From CAZHTS01 sp964535315 (GTDB taxonomy: Bacteria > Chloroflexota > Anaerolineae > Anaerolineales > Anaerolineaceae): a stretch of DNA of 64,000 nt. A model generated the notes under the pieces. The model searched no databases and was not told the DNA's origin. It saw only the letters and a list, made by a program, of their open reading frames with translations. A program made the position numbers and the translations under genes. Below are positions 26,211 to 33,877 of the stretch, one piece after another. How positions within the stretch are numbered: position 1 is the stretch's first letter; every line of letters starts with the position of its first letter. The DNA is taken from assembly GCA_964535315.1 (NCBI GenBank), contig CAZHTS010000006.1, positions 1 through 64,000 of the forward strand, in the 5' to 3' direction.

Positions 26211-26495
26211 ATGGCAAAAATTTTTTATACGGAACGCGATATCGTCGACATGGTGCAGCGTGGGATCACCACGATCGAGGTCAACGACAATGTGGTGTTG
26301 ACGGATCTGGCGCGCGAGATGGTGATGAAATACAACATCCGTCTGGTCAAGCCCAATACGGTGCACCCCGAGGATGAGGACGATGCGGTGTTGATCCATC
26401 GCGTCAAGGCAGCGGTGATCGCCCGGCTGGGCGATCAGGTGGACGCCCGCCTGCTGGACGCAGTGGTGACGCGGGTCATCCAGGCGATGAAGTAG
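26211..26495 (+). CDS. 94-residue microcompartment protein: EutQ/EutT-type N-module plus encapsulation-type helix
   Basis: A short protein of two parts. Residues 5-46 (FYTERDIVDMVQRGI, then VVLTDLAREMVMKYNIRLV) resemble the N-termini of EutQ (FSAADIRRLVYEQ, then LITPEAVDVAAQLGLHIV) and EutT (LTESDLRQMWQDG, then FTPAALDFLKAHHLEARL) in the same operon. Residues 78-94 (DARLLDAVVTRVIQAMK) form an amphipathic helix like those at the ends of EutC and the aldehyde dehydrogenase. No catalytic motif is seen. An assembly or adaptor protein linking cargo to shell is plausible. The start at 26211 is fixed by GGAGGTG; the longer frame upstream lacks a ribosome site. Confidence 0.7.
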   Translation: MAKIFYTERDIVDMVQRGITTIEVNDNVVLTDLAREMVMKYNIRLVKPNTVHPEDEDDAVLIHRVKAAVIARLGDQVDARLLDAVVTRVIQAMK

Positions 26496-26531
26496 CCGTA
26501 ACGAGACAGCCTGGGAAAGAGCAGGGACGAC

Positions 26532-26822
26532 ATGCAGATCGCGGGTGTGATAGGGACAACCATCGCCACCATCAAGGATGAAAAGCTGACCGGACGCAAG
26601 CTGTTGATCGTGCGCAACGCCAACGAAAAGGGCGAGTTGTACGGCGAGCCGTACGTGGCGGTCGATTCGGTGGATGCCGGGGTGGGCGACCTGGTGCTGA
26701 TCGCTCTGGGTTCGGCTGCCCGGAATACGTATTTCACCACCGATGCGCCGGTGGATGCGGTGGTCATGGCGGTGATCGATTCGCTTGAGATGAGCGGAAA
26801 CGTAACCTTCCGCAAATCTTGA
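26532..26822 (+). CDS. eutN: microcompartment vertex protein EutN (BMC-P)
   Basis: A 96-residue pentamer-forming BMC-P protein that caps shell vertices. Signatures: MQIAGVIGTTIATIKDEKLTG, KLLIVRN, YVAVDSVDAGVGDLVLIALGSAAR and DAPVDAVVMAVIDSL. Length matches EutN/CcmL. It precedes the aldehyde dehydrogenase by 17 bases. Confidence 0.95.
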   Translation: MQIAGVIGTTIATIKDEKLTGRKLLIVRNANEKGELYGEPYVAVDSVDAGVGDLVLIALGSAARNTYFTTDAPVDAVVMAVIDSLEMSGNVTFRKS

Positions 26823-26839
26823 GGTAAGGACAGGTGTGT

Positions 26840-28333
26840 ATGCCTGAATTTGACAACGATCTTCAATCGATACAGGAGGCGCGCAACCTGGTGGTTGCGG
26901 CGCGCCAGGCGCAAAAGCAGTTCATGCACGCCTCACAGGCCGAGGTCGACCGCATCTGTGCGGCGATGGTCGAGGCGGGTTATGCTGCATCCGACCGCCT
27001 GGGACGCATGGCGTGCGAAGAAACCGGCTATGGGGTGCCGGAGCACAAACTGTTGAAGAACGTGCTGGCGACGCGGGTGTTGTGGGACGCGATCAAGGAC
27101 GTTCCCACGGTTGGGGTGATCCGGCGCGACGAACGACGGCGGGTGGTGGACATTGCCTGGCCGATGGGGGTGGTGGCGGCGCTGACGCCCAGCACCAACC
27201 CGACGTCGACGGTGTTCTTCAAGGCGTTGATTGCCATCAAGGCGCGCAACGCGGTGATCATGGCGCCGCACCCTGCGGCGGCGAAGTGTTCGCTGGAGGC
27301 GGCGCGGGTGATGGCCGAGGCCGGCGAGCGGGCGGGCATGCCCAAGGGGCTGCTGGGGTGTATGTCTAAGATCAGCCTGGGAGGCACCAACGAACTGATG
27401 CGGCACAAGTACACGGCGCTGATCCTGGCGACGGGCGGCGAGGAGATGGTGCGCGTGGCGCATTCGCTGGGTAAGCCGGCCTATGGCGTGGGCCCGGGCA
27501 ACGTGCCGGTGTACGTGGATCGTTCGGCGGATATCCGCCAGGCGGCAAAGTACATCGTGGCTTCTAAGGCGTTCGATCATTCGGTGATCTGCGCCACGGA
27601 GCAGGCGGTGGTGGCCGACCGGCCGGTTGCGGCCCAACTGGAAGAGTTGATGAAGGCCGAGGGCGCCTATTTCATGGACGAGACGCAGTCGCAGGCCATT
27701 GCGCGGCTGCTGTTCACCCCCGGGCCGTTGATCAACCCCAAGACGGTGGGCAAGAGCCCGCAGCAGTTGGCGCAGATGTGCGGGATCAGCGTGCCCTCTT
27801 CGGCGCGCATTCTGGTGGCGCGGCTCAAACAGGTGGGGCGGGCGGAACCGCTTTCGGGCGAGAAGCTGACTACCGTGCTGGGCTGGTACGAGGCCGACGG
27901 CTGGGAAGCGGGCTGCGAACGCTGTATCGAGTTGATCGAATATGGCGGGCGCGGGCATTCGTTGGTGATCCACGCTCAGGACGAAAAGGTGATTTTGCAG
28001 TTCGGGTTGGAGAAACCGGTGCACCGCATCCTGGTCAATACCTGGGGCACGCTGGGCGCCACGGGCATGACGAGCGGGCTGATGCCTTCGTTTACCCTGG
28101 GGCCGGGCGGCATCGGTGGGGCCATCACCGGCGACAACATTACCGTGCACCACATGTACAGCGTCAAGCGCCTGGCCTACGAACTCAATCCACCGCCGGA
28201 GGCGGCTTTCCGGCCCGGCTCGACCGACAGCCAGGTGCTCAGCCAGCAGGCGACGCCGGCCAACAGCGTGGGGTTTGACGACAGCCGGATCGAGGAAATC
28301 GTCCGGAAGGTGTTGATGGAATTGAAGAAGTAA
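26840..28333 (+). CDS. eutE: CoA-acylating acetaldehyde dehydrogenase with C-terminal targeting helix
   Basis: A 497-residue EutE/PduP-family enzyme that oxidises acetaldehyde to acetyl-CoA with NAD. The catalytic cysteine is Cys251 in HSVICATEQ; VAALTPSTNPTSTVFFKAL and GPGNVPVYVD are conserved nucleotide/CoA-side elements. After a linker (about residues 455-479) the protein ends in DDSRIEEIVRKVLMELKK, an amphipathic helix of encapsulation-peptide type. In enteric EutE this helix is at the N-terminus, so here it has moved. The ATG at 26840, ten bases after GAGGTAAGGA, is preferred over an in-frame GTG at 26834. Confidence 0.93.
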   Translation: MPEFDNDLQSIQEARNLVVAARQAQKQFMHASQAEVDRICAAMVEAGYAASDRLGRMACEETGYGVPEHKLLKNVLATRVLWDAIKDVPTVGVIRRDERRRVVDIAWPMGVVAALTPSTNPTSTVFFKALIAIKARNAVIMAPHPAAAKCSLEAARVMAEAGERAGMPKGLLGCMSKISLGGTNELMRHKYTALILATGGEEMVRVAHSLGKPAYGVGPGNVPVYVDRSADIRQAAKYIVASKAFDHSVICATEQAVVADRPVAAQLEELMKAEGAYFMDETQSQAIARLLFTPGPLINPKTVGKSPQQLAQMCGISVPSSARILVARLKQVGRAEPLSGEKLTTVLGWYEADGWEAGCERCIELIEYGGRGHSLVIHAQDEKVILQFGLEKPVHRILVNTWGTLGATGMTSGLMPSFTLGPGGIGGAITGDNITVHHMYSVKRLAYELNPPPEAAFRPGSTDSQVLSQQATPANSVGFDDSRIEEIVRKVLMELKK

Positions 28334-28358
28334 GCGTTCAGAGTGAGAGGAGTGAAAC

Positions 28359-28666
28359 ATGCCTGTTGACATTGCCATGATTGCGTTGGGAATGGTGGAG
28401 ACCAAAGGTCTGGTGGGCGCGATTGAAGCTGCGGATGCGATGGTCAAGGCTGCCAATGTGACCCTGATCGGCAGCGAGTACGTGGGCGGCGGCCTGGTGA
28501 CGGTGATGGTGCGCGGCGATGTGGGCGCGGTCAAGGCGGCCACAGACGCCGGCGCGGCGGCGGCCAAGCGCGTGGGCGAACTGGTCTCGGTGCACGTCAT
28601 CCCACGCCCGCACGCCGATGTGGAGATGATCCTGCCCAAGAGCAGCAAGGGTTCCTTTGGCGGACG
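28359..28666 (+). repeat. eutM direct repeat, unit 2
   Basis: Partner of 24357-24664. Silent differences occur near the start codon (for example CCTGTTGAC against CCCGTCGAT) and around base 63-75; the rest matches until the last codons. Confidence 0.9.
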
Positions 28667-28691
28667 TACCGAAGCGCCGGCCAAGAAATAA
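28359..28691 (+). CDS. eutM: microcompartment hexameric shell protein EutM, copy 2
   Basis: A 110-residue BMC-H protein identical to the copy at 24357 through residue 102 and ending instead in GGRTEAPAKK. The extended, charged tail would project from the hexamer edge or face and is the only protein-level difference, so the two copies may have different contacts or simply provide dosage. GAGAGGAG precedes the ATG. The DNA is also nearly identical to copy 1, which points to recent homogenisation. Confidence 0.95.
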   Translation: MPVDIAMIALGMVETKGLVGAIEAADAMVKAANVTLIGSEYVGGGLVTVMVRGDVGAVKAATDAGAAAAKRVGELVSVHVIPRPHADVEMILPKSSKGSFGGRTEAPAKK

Positions 28692-28731
28692 GGGCATCCT
28701 CAGGCGCCAGCGGTGAAAGGAGCGGTGGAGC

Positions 28732-29271
28732 ATGGCCCGTCAATTGTTCAGCGCGGCGGATATCCGCCGCCTGGTTTACGAGCAGCGTTCGACCACGCTG
28801 GTGGTCGGGCCGAATGATCTGATCACCCCCGAGGCGGTGGACGTAGCGGCCCAGTTGGGGCTGCACATCGTCCGCGAGAAAGAGGCGCCGGCGCTGCCGC
28901 AGGCCGGCGCAGGGCCCCTGCCGCCGCTCAAGGTGGTGGCGCGCTTTGGGGTGCAGTTGGACGCTTTTGGCGAAGGGCTGGCCACGCCGGGCACCAACGT
29001 GCGCCTGAAAGATGTGATTACCTCGGCGGATGGGGCGCCGATGGCGTCCGGTTATATGTCGCTGGAGCGGGGAGAATTTCCCTGGACGTTGACTTACGAT
29101 GAGATCGACATCGTCCTGGAAGGGGAACTGGTGATCCGGCGCGGCAGCGAGCTGGTGCGCGGCGGGCCGGGTGACAGCATTTTCATCCCCAAGGGTTCGG
29201 CGATCACGTTTGGTTCGCCCAGCTATGCGCGCTTTGTTTACGTCACCTTCCCGGCGGACTGGAATGGATAA
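28732..29271 (+). CDS. eutQ: EutQ-like cupin protein
   Basis: A 179-residue EutQ homologue, shorter than enteric EutQ (about 230) mainly in the linker. The C-terminal cupin shows YDEIDIVLEGELVIRRG, GGPGDSIFIPKGSAITFGSP and ARFVYVTFPADW, as in EutQ. Salmonella EutQ has been reported to have acetate kinase activity and to aid compartment formation. The N-terminal module (residues 5-48) recurs in EutT and in the 94-residue protein of this operon. GAAAGGAGCG lies upstream. EutT starts three bases after its stop. Confidence 0.9.
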   Translation: MARQLFSAADIRRLVYEQRSTTLVVGPNDLITPEAVDVAAQLGLHIVREKEAPALPQAGAGPLPPLKVVARFGVQLDAFGEGLATPGTNVRLKDVITSADGAPMASGYMSLERGEFPWTLTYDEIDIVLEGELVIRRGSELVRGGPGDSIFIPKGSAITFGSPSYARFVYVTFPADWNG

Positions 29272-29274
29272 GCG

Positions 29275-30039
29275 ATGATCCTGACCGAGAGCGATCTACG
29301 CCAGATGTGGCAGGATGGCAAGCAGCCCCTGCCGGTCTTTCCGGTCGGAACGCAGTTCACGCCGGCGGCGCTTGATTTTCTCAAGGCGCATCATCTGGAG
29401 GCGCGGCTGGCGGTGGGCGAAGAGCCCCCCGTTCCCACTGCGGATTGGGACCGTCCGGGCGAATTCCCGGTGGTGTTGAGCGGGCCGCGGCCGGTGTGTG
29501 ACGTGTGCGGGCAGGAACTGCGGCGCAAGCCGGAGCACATGACGCAGCTGGACGCCGGTCATTTCACCGAAAAGACCCACCCGCGCATCCGCTTGCGCGG
29601 CGAGGTGGACAGCCTGCACGCCCTGTGTATGCTGGCAGGGGCCGAAGCGCGCCGCGATGGGCTGGACGGGCTGGCGGCGCGGCTGGACACGCTGGCGGCG
29701 TACTGCCGCGAGATTCAATCGGCGGATTACAATAACCGGCCGGTGCAGCCCCTGCAACTGGACGGGCGCAGCGAGGAGGAGATCCACGCCATTTCGCATC
29801 ACCCGGAGAAGATGCTGGGGCTGGCGCATATCGTGCCCGGCGCCCAGGATGGCGTGGCGCTGCACTGGTTGAACTTTTTGCGGGCGTTCGGGCGCCAGGT
29901 GGAGCTATCGGCGTTGGCGGTGTATCCGCCGCCGCAGCGCGCCGATCTGGCGCAGGCCCTGAACCGTTTTAGCAGCGCGGTGTATTATCTCGAACTGCTG
30001 CTGCGCAGTGGTAAACTGGAGCCCCCGGCGGGTCGATAA
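29275..30039 (+). CDS. eutT: EutT cob(I)alamin adenosyltransferase
   Basis: A 254-residue EutT that makes adenosylcobalamin for EutBC. The N-terminus (ILTESDLRQMWQDG) and the later SLHALCMLAGAEARRDG, EIHAISHHPEKMLG, HIVPGAQDGVALHWLNFLR and ALNRFSSAVYYLELLL follow the EutT pattern closely. The metal-site segment reads RPVCDVCGQEL, a CxxC, where enteric EutT has an adjacent pair CCxxC; one cysteine is therefore missing. Last gene of the eut operon. The short three-base gap after eutQ suggests coupling. Confidence 0.92.
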   Translation: MILTESDLRQMWQDGKQPLPVFPVGTQFTPAALDFLKAHHLEARLAVGEEPPVPTADWDRPGEFPVVLSGPRPVCDVCGQELRRKPEHMTQLDAGHFTEKTHPRIRLRGEVDSLHALCMLAGAEARRDGLDGLAARLDTLAAYCREIQSADYNNRPVQPLQLDGRSEEEIHAISHHPEKMLGLAHIVPGAQDGVALHWLNFLRAFGRQVELSALAVYPPPQRADLAQALNRFSSAVYYLELLLRSGKLEPPAGR

Positions 30040-30055
30040 TCAGCTAACTTTGATA

Positions 30056-30116
30056 CGGGTTGTTATCCATTGTGTCGCAATTGCGTTACAGTTGCTTGGC
30101 ATGGGATGGCAACCCG
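30056..30116. other. long imperfect hairpin between eutT and the KimA-like gene
   Basis: Thirteen bases at 30056-30068 (CGGGTTGTTATCC) can pair with 30104-30116 (GGATGGCAACCCG), including two G-U pairs. No T run follows. It could end the eut transcript or be a leader element of the potassium transporter; it lacks the conserved cores of a ydaO (c-di-AMP) riboswitch. Confidence 0.45.
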
Positions 30117-30155
30117 TTATATCGTTGTAGTAAGGATTAAGAAGAGAGTAGACCG

Positions 30156-32102
30156 ATGAGCACGAATCTGAACCAGGACAACGGTACCACGGTTTTAAGA
30201 CGGACGACAGATTATAAGCCGCCTGTGTCGTGGCGGACATGGTTGATCGGGCGCCCGTTGCAAACGGCGGATGCGCCGCATGAGACGATCGGCAAGTTCA
30301 TTGGGCTGGCGGTTTTTGCCTCGGACGCGCTTTCTTCGACGGCCTACGCCACGCAAGAAATGCTGGTCATTCTGGTTGCGATTGGGGCAGCGGCGTATGG
30401 CTATGTTTTCCCGATTTCGATTGGGATCGCTATTCTGCTGGCGATTGTAACTTTTTCGTACGAGCAGACGATCCACGCCTATCCGAACGGCGGCGGTTCG
30501 TATATTGTGTCGCGTGACAATCTGGGTGAAATTCCGGCTCAGGTAGCAGCGGCGGCGTTGTTGACCGATTACATCCTGACTGTGGCGGTGTCGATCTCGT
30601 CGGGGGTGGCGCAGATCGTTTCAGCAGTTGAGTTTTTATTTCCGTACCGGGTATGGCTTGGGGTGGGGTTGGTTGTGTTTGTGATGCTGGTCAATCTGCG
30701 CGGGGTGCGCGAATCGGGAATGACGTTTGCGTTTCCGTCGTATTTCTTTGTGGTGATGATGTATCTGACGGTGGGGGTGGGCCTGTTTCGCTATTTCAGC
30801 GGTTCGTTGGGTACCGTGATTGACCCACCAGAAATGGAGATGCTGGGGGCAACGCAAGGGGTATCGCTGTTATTGATCCTGCGCGCCTTCTCGAACGGTA
30901 CTTCGGCATTAACCGGGGTGGAGGCGGTTTCAAATGGCATTCCGGCTTTCAAGGAGCCACGTACGCATAACGCGGGCGTTACGTTAATCTGGATGTCGTC
31001 GATTTTGGGAACGCTGTTGTTGGGCATTTCGTTCCTGACGGGGCATATCCAGGCGGTGCCCTCGGAAATGGAGACGGTGATTTCGCAGCTGGCGCGCACG
31101 GCGTACGGTGGTCGCAATATTTTTTACCTGGCGATGGTAGCCGGCACTTCTGTTATTCTGATTATGGCGGCGAATACGTCGTTTGCCGATTTTCCGCGTT
31201 TAAGCGCCATCGCTGCCTCGGATGGCTTTCTGCCCAGGCAGTTGGCCTATCGGGGCAGCCGGCTGGTATATTCACGCGGAATTGTGGCGCTGGCGTTACT
31301 GGCATCCGCGTTGATCGTCATTTTTGAGGCGAGTGTGACGCGTCTGATCCCGCTGTATGCTATTGGCGTGTTTCTGTCGTTCACGCTCTCGCAGGCGGGT
31401 ATGGCGCGGCGCTGGTGGAAGATTGGGCGGCTGCAACCGGGCGAATTGGTGCAGGAGCGGGGTTCGGTGTTGAAGTACGTGGCGGATTGGAAACATAAGA
31501 TGGTCGTTAATGGCGTGGGCTCGGTGTTGACGGCGGTAGTGATGGTGGTCTTTGCGGTGACCAAGTTCATGGATGGGGCCTGGGTGGTGGTGATCATCAT
31601 CCCGGCAATGGTGACCCTGCTTAGCGCTATTCACCGCCACTACCGCAATGTGGCCAGCAAACTGACGCTGGATCATTATGGCGCCCCGCCGCGCATCGTA
31701 CGCCACCGGGTGTTGTTGACCCTGGGTGGGGTGCACCGCGGCAGCCTGGCGGCGCTGCGTTACGCCAAGACGCTTTCGGACGACATCACCGCCGTGCACG
31801 TAATGATCGAGCCGGCGGACGCCGAGCGGGTGCGCGAGAAGTGGGCGCTATGGGGGGATGGTAACCGCCTGGTGATCCTGGATTCGCCCTACCGGCTGTT
31901 TATCGAGCCGTTGTTGGAATACATCGATGAGATCGATCGCCAGCGGCAGCCGAACGAAATCATCACCATTGTGGTGCCGGAATTTGTCTCGCGGCACTGG
32001 TGGAACAATCTGCTGCACACCCATACGGCGGCGGTTTTGCGTCTGGCGTTGTTGTTCCGCAAGGATATCGTCATTACCAACATTCCCTATCAGGTGGATT
32101 GA
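30156..32102 (+). CDS. KimA-like APC-superfamily potassium transporter
   Basis: A 648-residue protein with about 12 membrane helices (residues 45-480) and a cytoplasmic C-terminal domain (about 500-645). The opening HETIGKFIGLAVFASDALSSTAYATQE and SYEQTIHAYPNGGGSYIVSRDNLG are characteristic of the KimA/amino-acid-permease group of potassium-proton symporters. The C-terminal part (VLLTLGGVHRGSLAALRYAKTLSDDITAVHV) is universal-stress-like. Two TrkA-type proteins follow directly, which supports potassium rather than amino acid transport; an amino acid permease remains possible. Confidence 0.8.
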   Translation: MSTNLNQDNGTTVLRRTTDYKPPVSWRTWLIGRPLQTADAPHETIGKFIGLAVFASDALSSTAYATQEMLVILVAIGAAAYGYVFPISIGIAILLAIVTFSYEQTIHAYPNGGGSYIVSRDNLGEIPAQVAAAALLTDYILTVAVSISSGVAQIVSAVEFLFPYRVWLGVGLVVFVMLVNLRGVRESGMTFAFPSYFFVVMMYLTVGVGLFRYFSGSLGTVIDPPEMEMLGATQGVSLLLILRAFSNGTSALTGVEAVSNGIPAFKEPRTHNAGVTLIWMSSILGTLLLGISFLTGHIQAVPSEMETVISQLARTAYGGRNIFYLAMVAGTSVILIMAANTSFADFPRLSAIAASDGFLPRQLAYRGSRLVYSRGIVALALLASALIVIFEASVTRLIPLYAIGVFLSFTLSQAGMARRWWKIGRLQPGELVQERGSVLKYVADWKHKMVVNGVGSVLTAVVMVVFAVTKFMDGAWVVVIIIPAMVTLLSAIHRHYRNVASKLTLDHYGAPPRIVRHRVLLTLGGVHRGSLAALRYAKTLSDDITAVHVMIEPADAERVREKWALWGDGNRLVILDSPYRLFIEPLLEYIDEIDRQRQPNEIITIVVPEFVSRHWWNNLLHTHTAAVLRLALLFRKDIVITNIPYQVD

Positions 32103-32112
32103 GGAGGCAGCG

Positions 32113-32781
32113 ATGAAGGTGATTGTGATTGGCTGTGGACGACTGGGCGCCGAACTGGCCTACCGCCTGTTCCGTTCCGGTCAGGAAGTGTCGGTGATCG
32201 ATCAAAACGGGGCAGCCTTCAACGCTCTGCCGGCCGATTTTGAGGGGCGGCTGCACGAAGGAGATGCGCTCAACCGCGACGTGCTGCACCGCGCCGGGGT
32301 GGAGCACGCCGACGCCTTGCTGGCGGCGACGGGCTCGGACTCGCTCAATGCGGTTATCGCTCACGTAGCGCGCCAGGTGTACGGTGTGCCGCGGGTGGTG
32401 GCGCGCAATTATGATTATCGCAACCGGCCGATTTACGAGACCTTTGGCGTCCAAATTGTGAGCGCGGCCAGCTGGGGGGCGCAGCGCATGGAGGAACTGG
32501 TGTATCACTCGGACGTGCGCACGGTCTTTTCGGCCGGCAACGGCGAGGTAGAGGTGTACGAGATGACCATTCCGGTTACGTGGGATGGGCACCGGGTGGC
32601 CGACCTGCTGCACAGCGCCGGCAGCGTGGTCATCTCGGTGACGCGGGCGGGGCGCTCGATGTTGCCGGAGGCGGAGATGATCTTGCGTACGGACGATATC
32701 GTCCTGTTTGGGGCGACGGTGGAAGGGGTGGAGGCGATCCGTGAGCGGATGGGGTTGGTCCGGCAGGAGGTGCGGCGATGA
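32113..32781 (+). CDS. TrkA/KtrA-type RCK potassium channel regulator, first copy
   Basis: A 222-residue RCK protein. The N-terminal Rossmann domain has VIGCGRLGAELAYRL (residues 4-18) and an acidic residue after strand 2 (VIDQNGAAF), the NAD(H)/nucleotide site; the C-terminal part (about 140-215) is a TrkA-C domain. It probably gates the KimA-like transporter just upstream. The ATG at 32113, with GAGGAGGCAG before it, is preferred over starts inside the transporter gene. The stop overlaps the next start by ATGA. Confidence 0.88.
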   Translation: MKVIVIGCGRLGAELAYRLFRSGQEVSVIDQNGAAFNALPADFEGRLHEGDALNRDVLHRAGVEHADALLAATGSDSLNAVIAHVARQVYGVPRVVARNYDYRNRPIYETFGVQIVSAASWGAQRMEELVYHSDVRTVFSAGNGEVEVYEMTIPVTWDGHRVADLLHSAGSVVISVTRAGRSMLPEAEMILRTDDIVLFGATVEGVEAIRERMGLVRQEVRR

Positions 32782-33446
32782 AGGTGATCATTGTGGGCGG
32801 CGGGCAGGTAGGGGCGCAGCTGGCGCGTTTGTTGTTACAGCAGAGCCACGAGGTGTGCGTGATCGATAACCGGCGTGAGATCCTGGCGTTGTTGCACAGG
32901 GAACTGCCGACCGAGGCGATTTTGGAAGGGCATATGATTGACCCACAGGTGTTGGAGCAGGCGGGCATCCAGTCGGCGGACGTGCTGGCGGCGGTGACGG
33001 TCAGCGATGACCAGAACCTGGCGTTGTGTTACCTGGCAAAGCAGCGCTATCGCGTACCGCGCACCATCGGCCGGGTGAATAATCCGCGCAACGCCTGGTT
33101 GTTCGACGAGTTGTTTGCGGTGGACGTGGCGGTCAACCAGGCCGAGTTGATGTCGCGCCTGATCGAAGAAGAGATGTCGATGGGGGATATGATGACGCTG
33201 CTCAAACTGCGCAGCGGGAAGTATTCGTTGGTGGAGGAAAAGATCCCGGCCAATGCGCCGGCGGTAGGTAAGATGATCAAGGATATGGCTTTCCCCGAGG
33301 AATGCGTGATTGCGGCGATCATCCGGCGGGGCGAAGTGATTGTGCCCCGCGGGGTGACGGTCTTTGAGGCGGGGGACGAGGTGCTGGCGGTGACGAACGA
33401 GGACGGGGCGCGGCGGCTGGCAGTGTTGTTTGGCGGGAATCGTTGA
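32778..33446 (+). CDS. TrkA/KtrA-type RCK potassium channel regulator, second copy
   Basis: A 222-residue paralogue of the preceding protein with IVGGGQVGAQLARLLLQQ as nucleotide loop and VIDNRREIL after strand 2, then a TrkA-C domain containing AVGKMIKDMAFPEECVIAAIIRRGEVIVPRG. The pair is likely translated together and may form a hetero-octameric ring on a potassium transporter. No pore-forming Trk/Ktr subunit is in the window apart from the KimA-like protein. Confidence 0.88.
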   Translation: MKVIIVGGGQVGAQLARLLLQQSHEVCVIDNRREILALLHRELPTEAILEGHMIDPQVLEQAGIQSADVLAAVTVSDDQNLALCYLAKQRYRVPRTIGRVNNPRNAWLFDELFAVDVAVNQAELMSRLIEEEMSMGDMMTLLKLRSGKYSLVEEKIPANAPAVGKMIKDMAFPEECVIAAIIRRGEVIVPRGVTVFEAGDEVLAVTNEDGARRLAVLFGGNR

Positions 33447-33462
33447 ATTTTTTCGCCAGCAC

Positions 33463-33491
33463 TGGACAAAAATGACGCTCTCAGGTAAAAT
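33463..33491 (+). promoter_or_regulatory. sigma-70-type promoter of rpsT
   Basis: TGGACA (33463-33468), a 17-base spacer and TAAAAT (33486-33491), about 40 bases before the TTG start of rpsT. Confidence 0.65.
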
Positions 33492-33531
33492 TCCCCTTCG
33501 CAATCGTTAGGAGATTTCTGGAGGAAAGACG

Positions 33532-33798
33532 TTGGCTAACATTAAATCTGCAATTAAGCGCAATAAGCAAAACGAAAAGCGGCGAGTTCGTAACCGCGTG
33601 TATCGTGGTCGGGCGCGCACGTTGGTGACCAAGGCGCGTGTGGCGATTGAGGGCAATGGCAGCGAGGCGATGGAAGCGACCCGCCTGGCGATCAGCGCTC
33701 TGGATAAGGCCGCCGAAAAGGGCGTGATCCACAAGAATAACGCTGCCCGCCGCAAAAGCCGCTTGATGAAGCGCCTGGCCGCGGCTCAGGCCGAGTAG
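33532..33798 (+). CDS. rpsT: 30S ribosomal protein S20
   Basis: An 88-residue basic protein matching S20 throughout: MANIKSAIKRNKQNEKRRVRN at the N-terminus, then KGVIHKNNAARRKSRLMKRL at the C-terminus. It binds 16S rRNA in the 30S body. The start is TTG at 33532 with GAGGAAAG upstream; a TTG start is also common for rpsT elsewhere and lowers its translation. It is monocistronic, with its own promoter and a strong terminator. Confidence 0.97.
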   Translation: MANIKSAIKRNKQNEKRRVRNRVYRGRARTLVTKARVAIEGNGSEAMEATRLAISALDKAAEKGVIHKNNAARRKSRLMKRLAAAQAE

Positions 33799-33820
33799 TA
33801 ACCCCGAATTGGTTGGCAAC

Positions 33821-33850
33821 AGCGGGAGAAGTCCTGTTCTCCCGCTTTTT
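33821..33850 (+). terminator. intrinsic terminator of rpsT
   Basis: A ten-base stem (AGCGGGAGAA with TTCTCCCGCT), a six-base loop and a T run at 33846-33850. Confidence 0.93.
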
Positions 33851-33877
33851 GCTTTTAAGCTGATGGGGTAATGCAAG

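Noticed and set aside
30040..30155. c-di-AMP (ydaO) riboswitch upstream of the KimA-like gene
   Set aside because: The region is too short and lacks the conserved cores; only a single long hairpin is seen.
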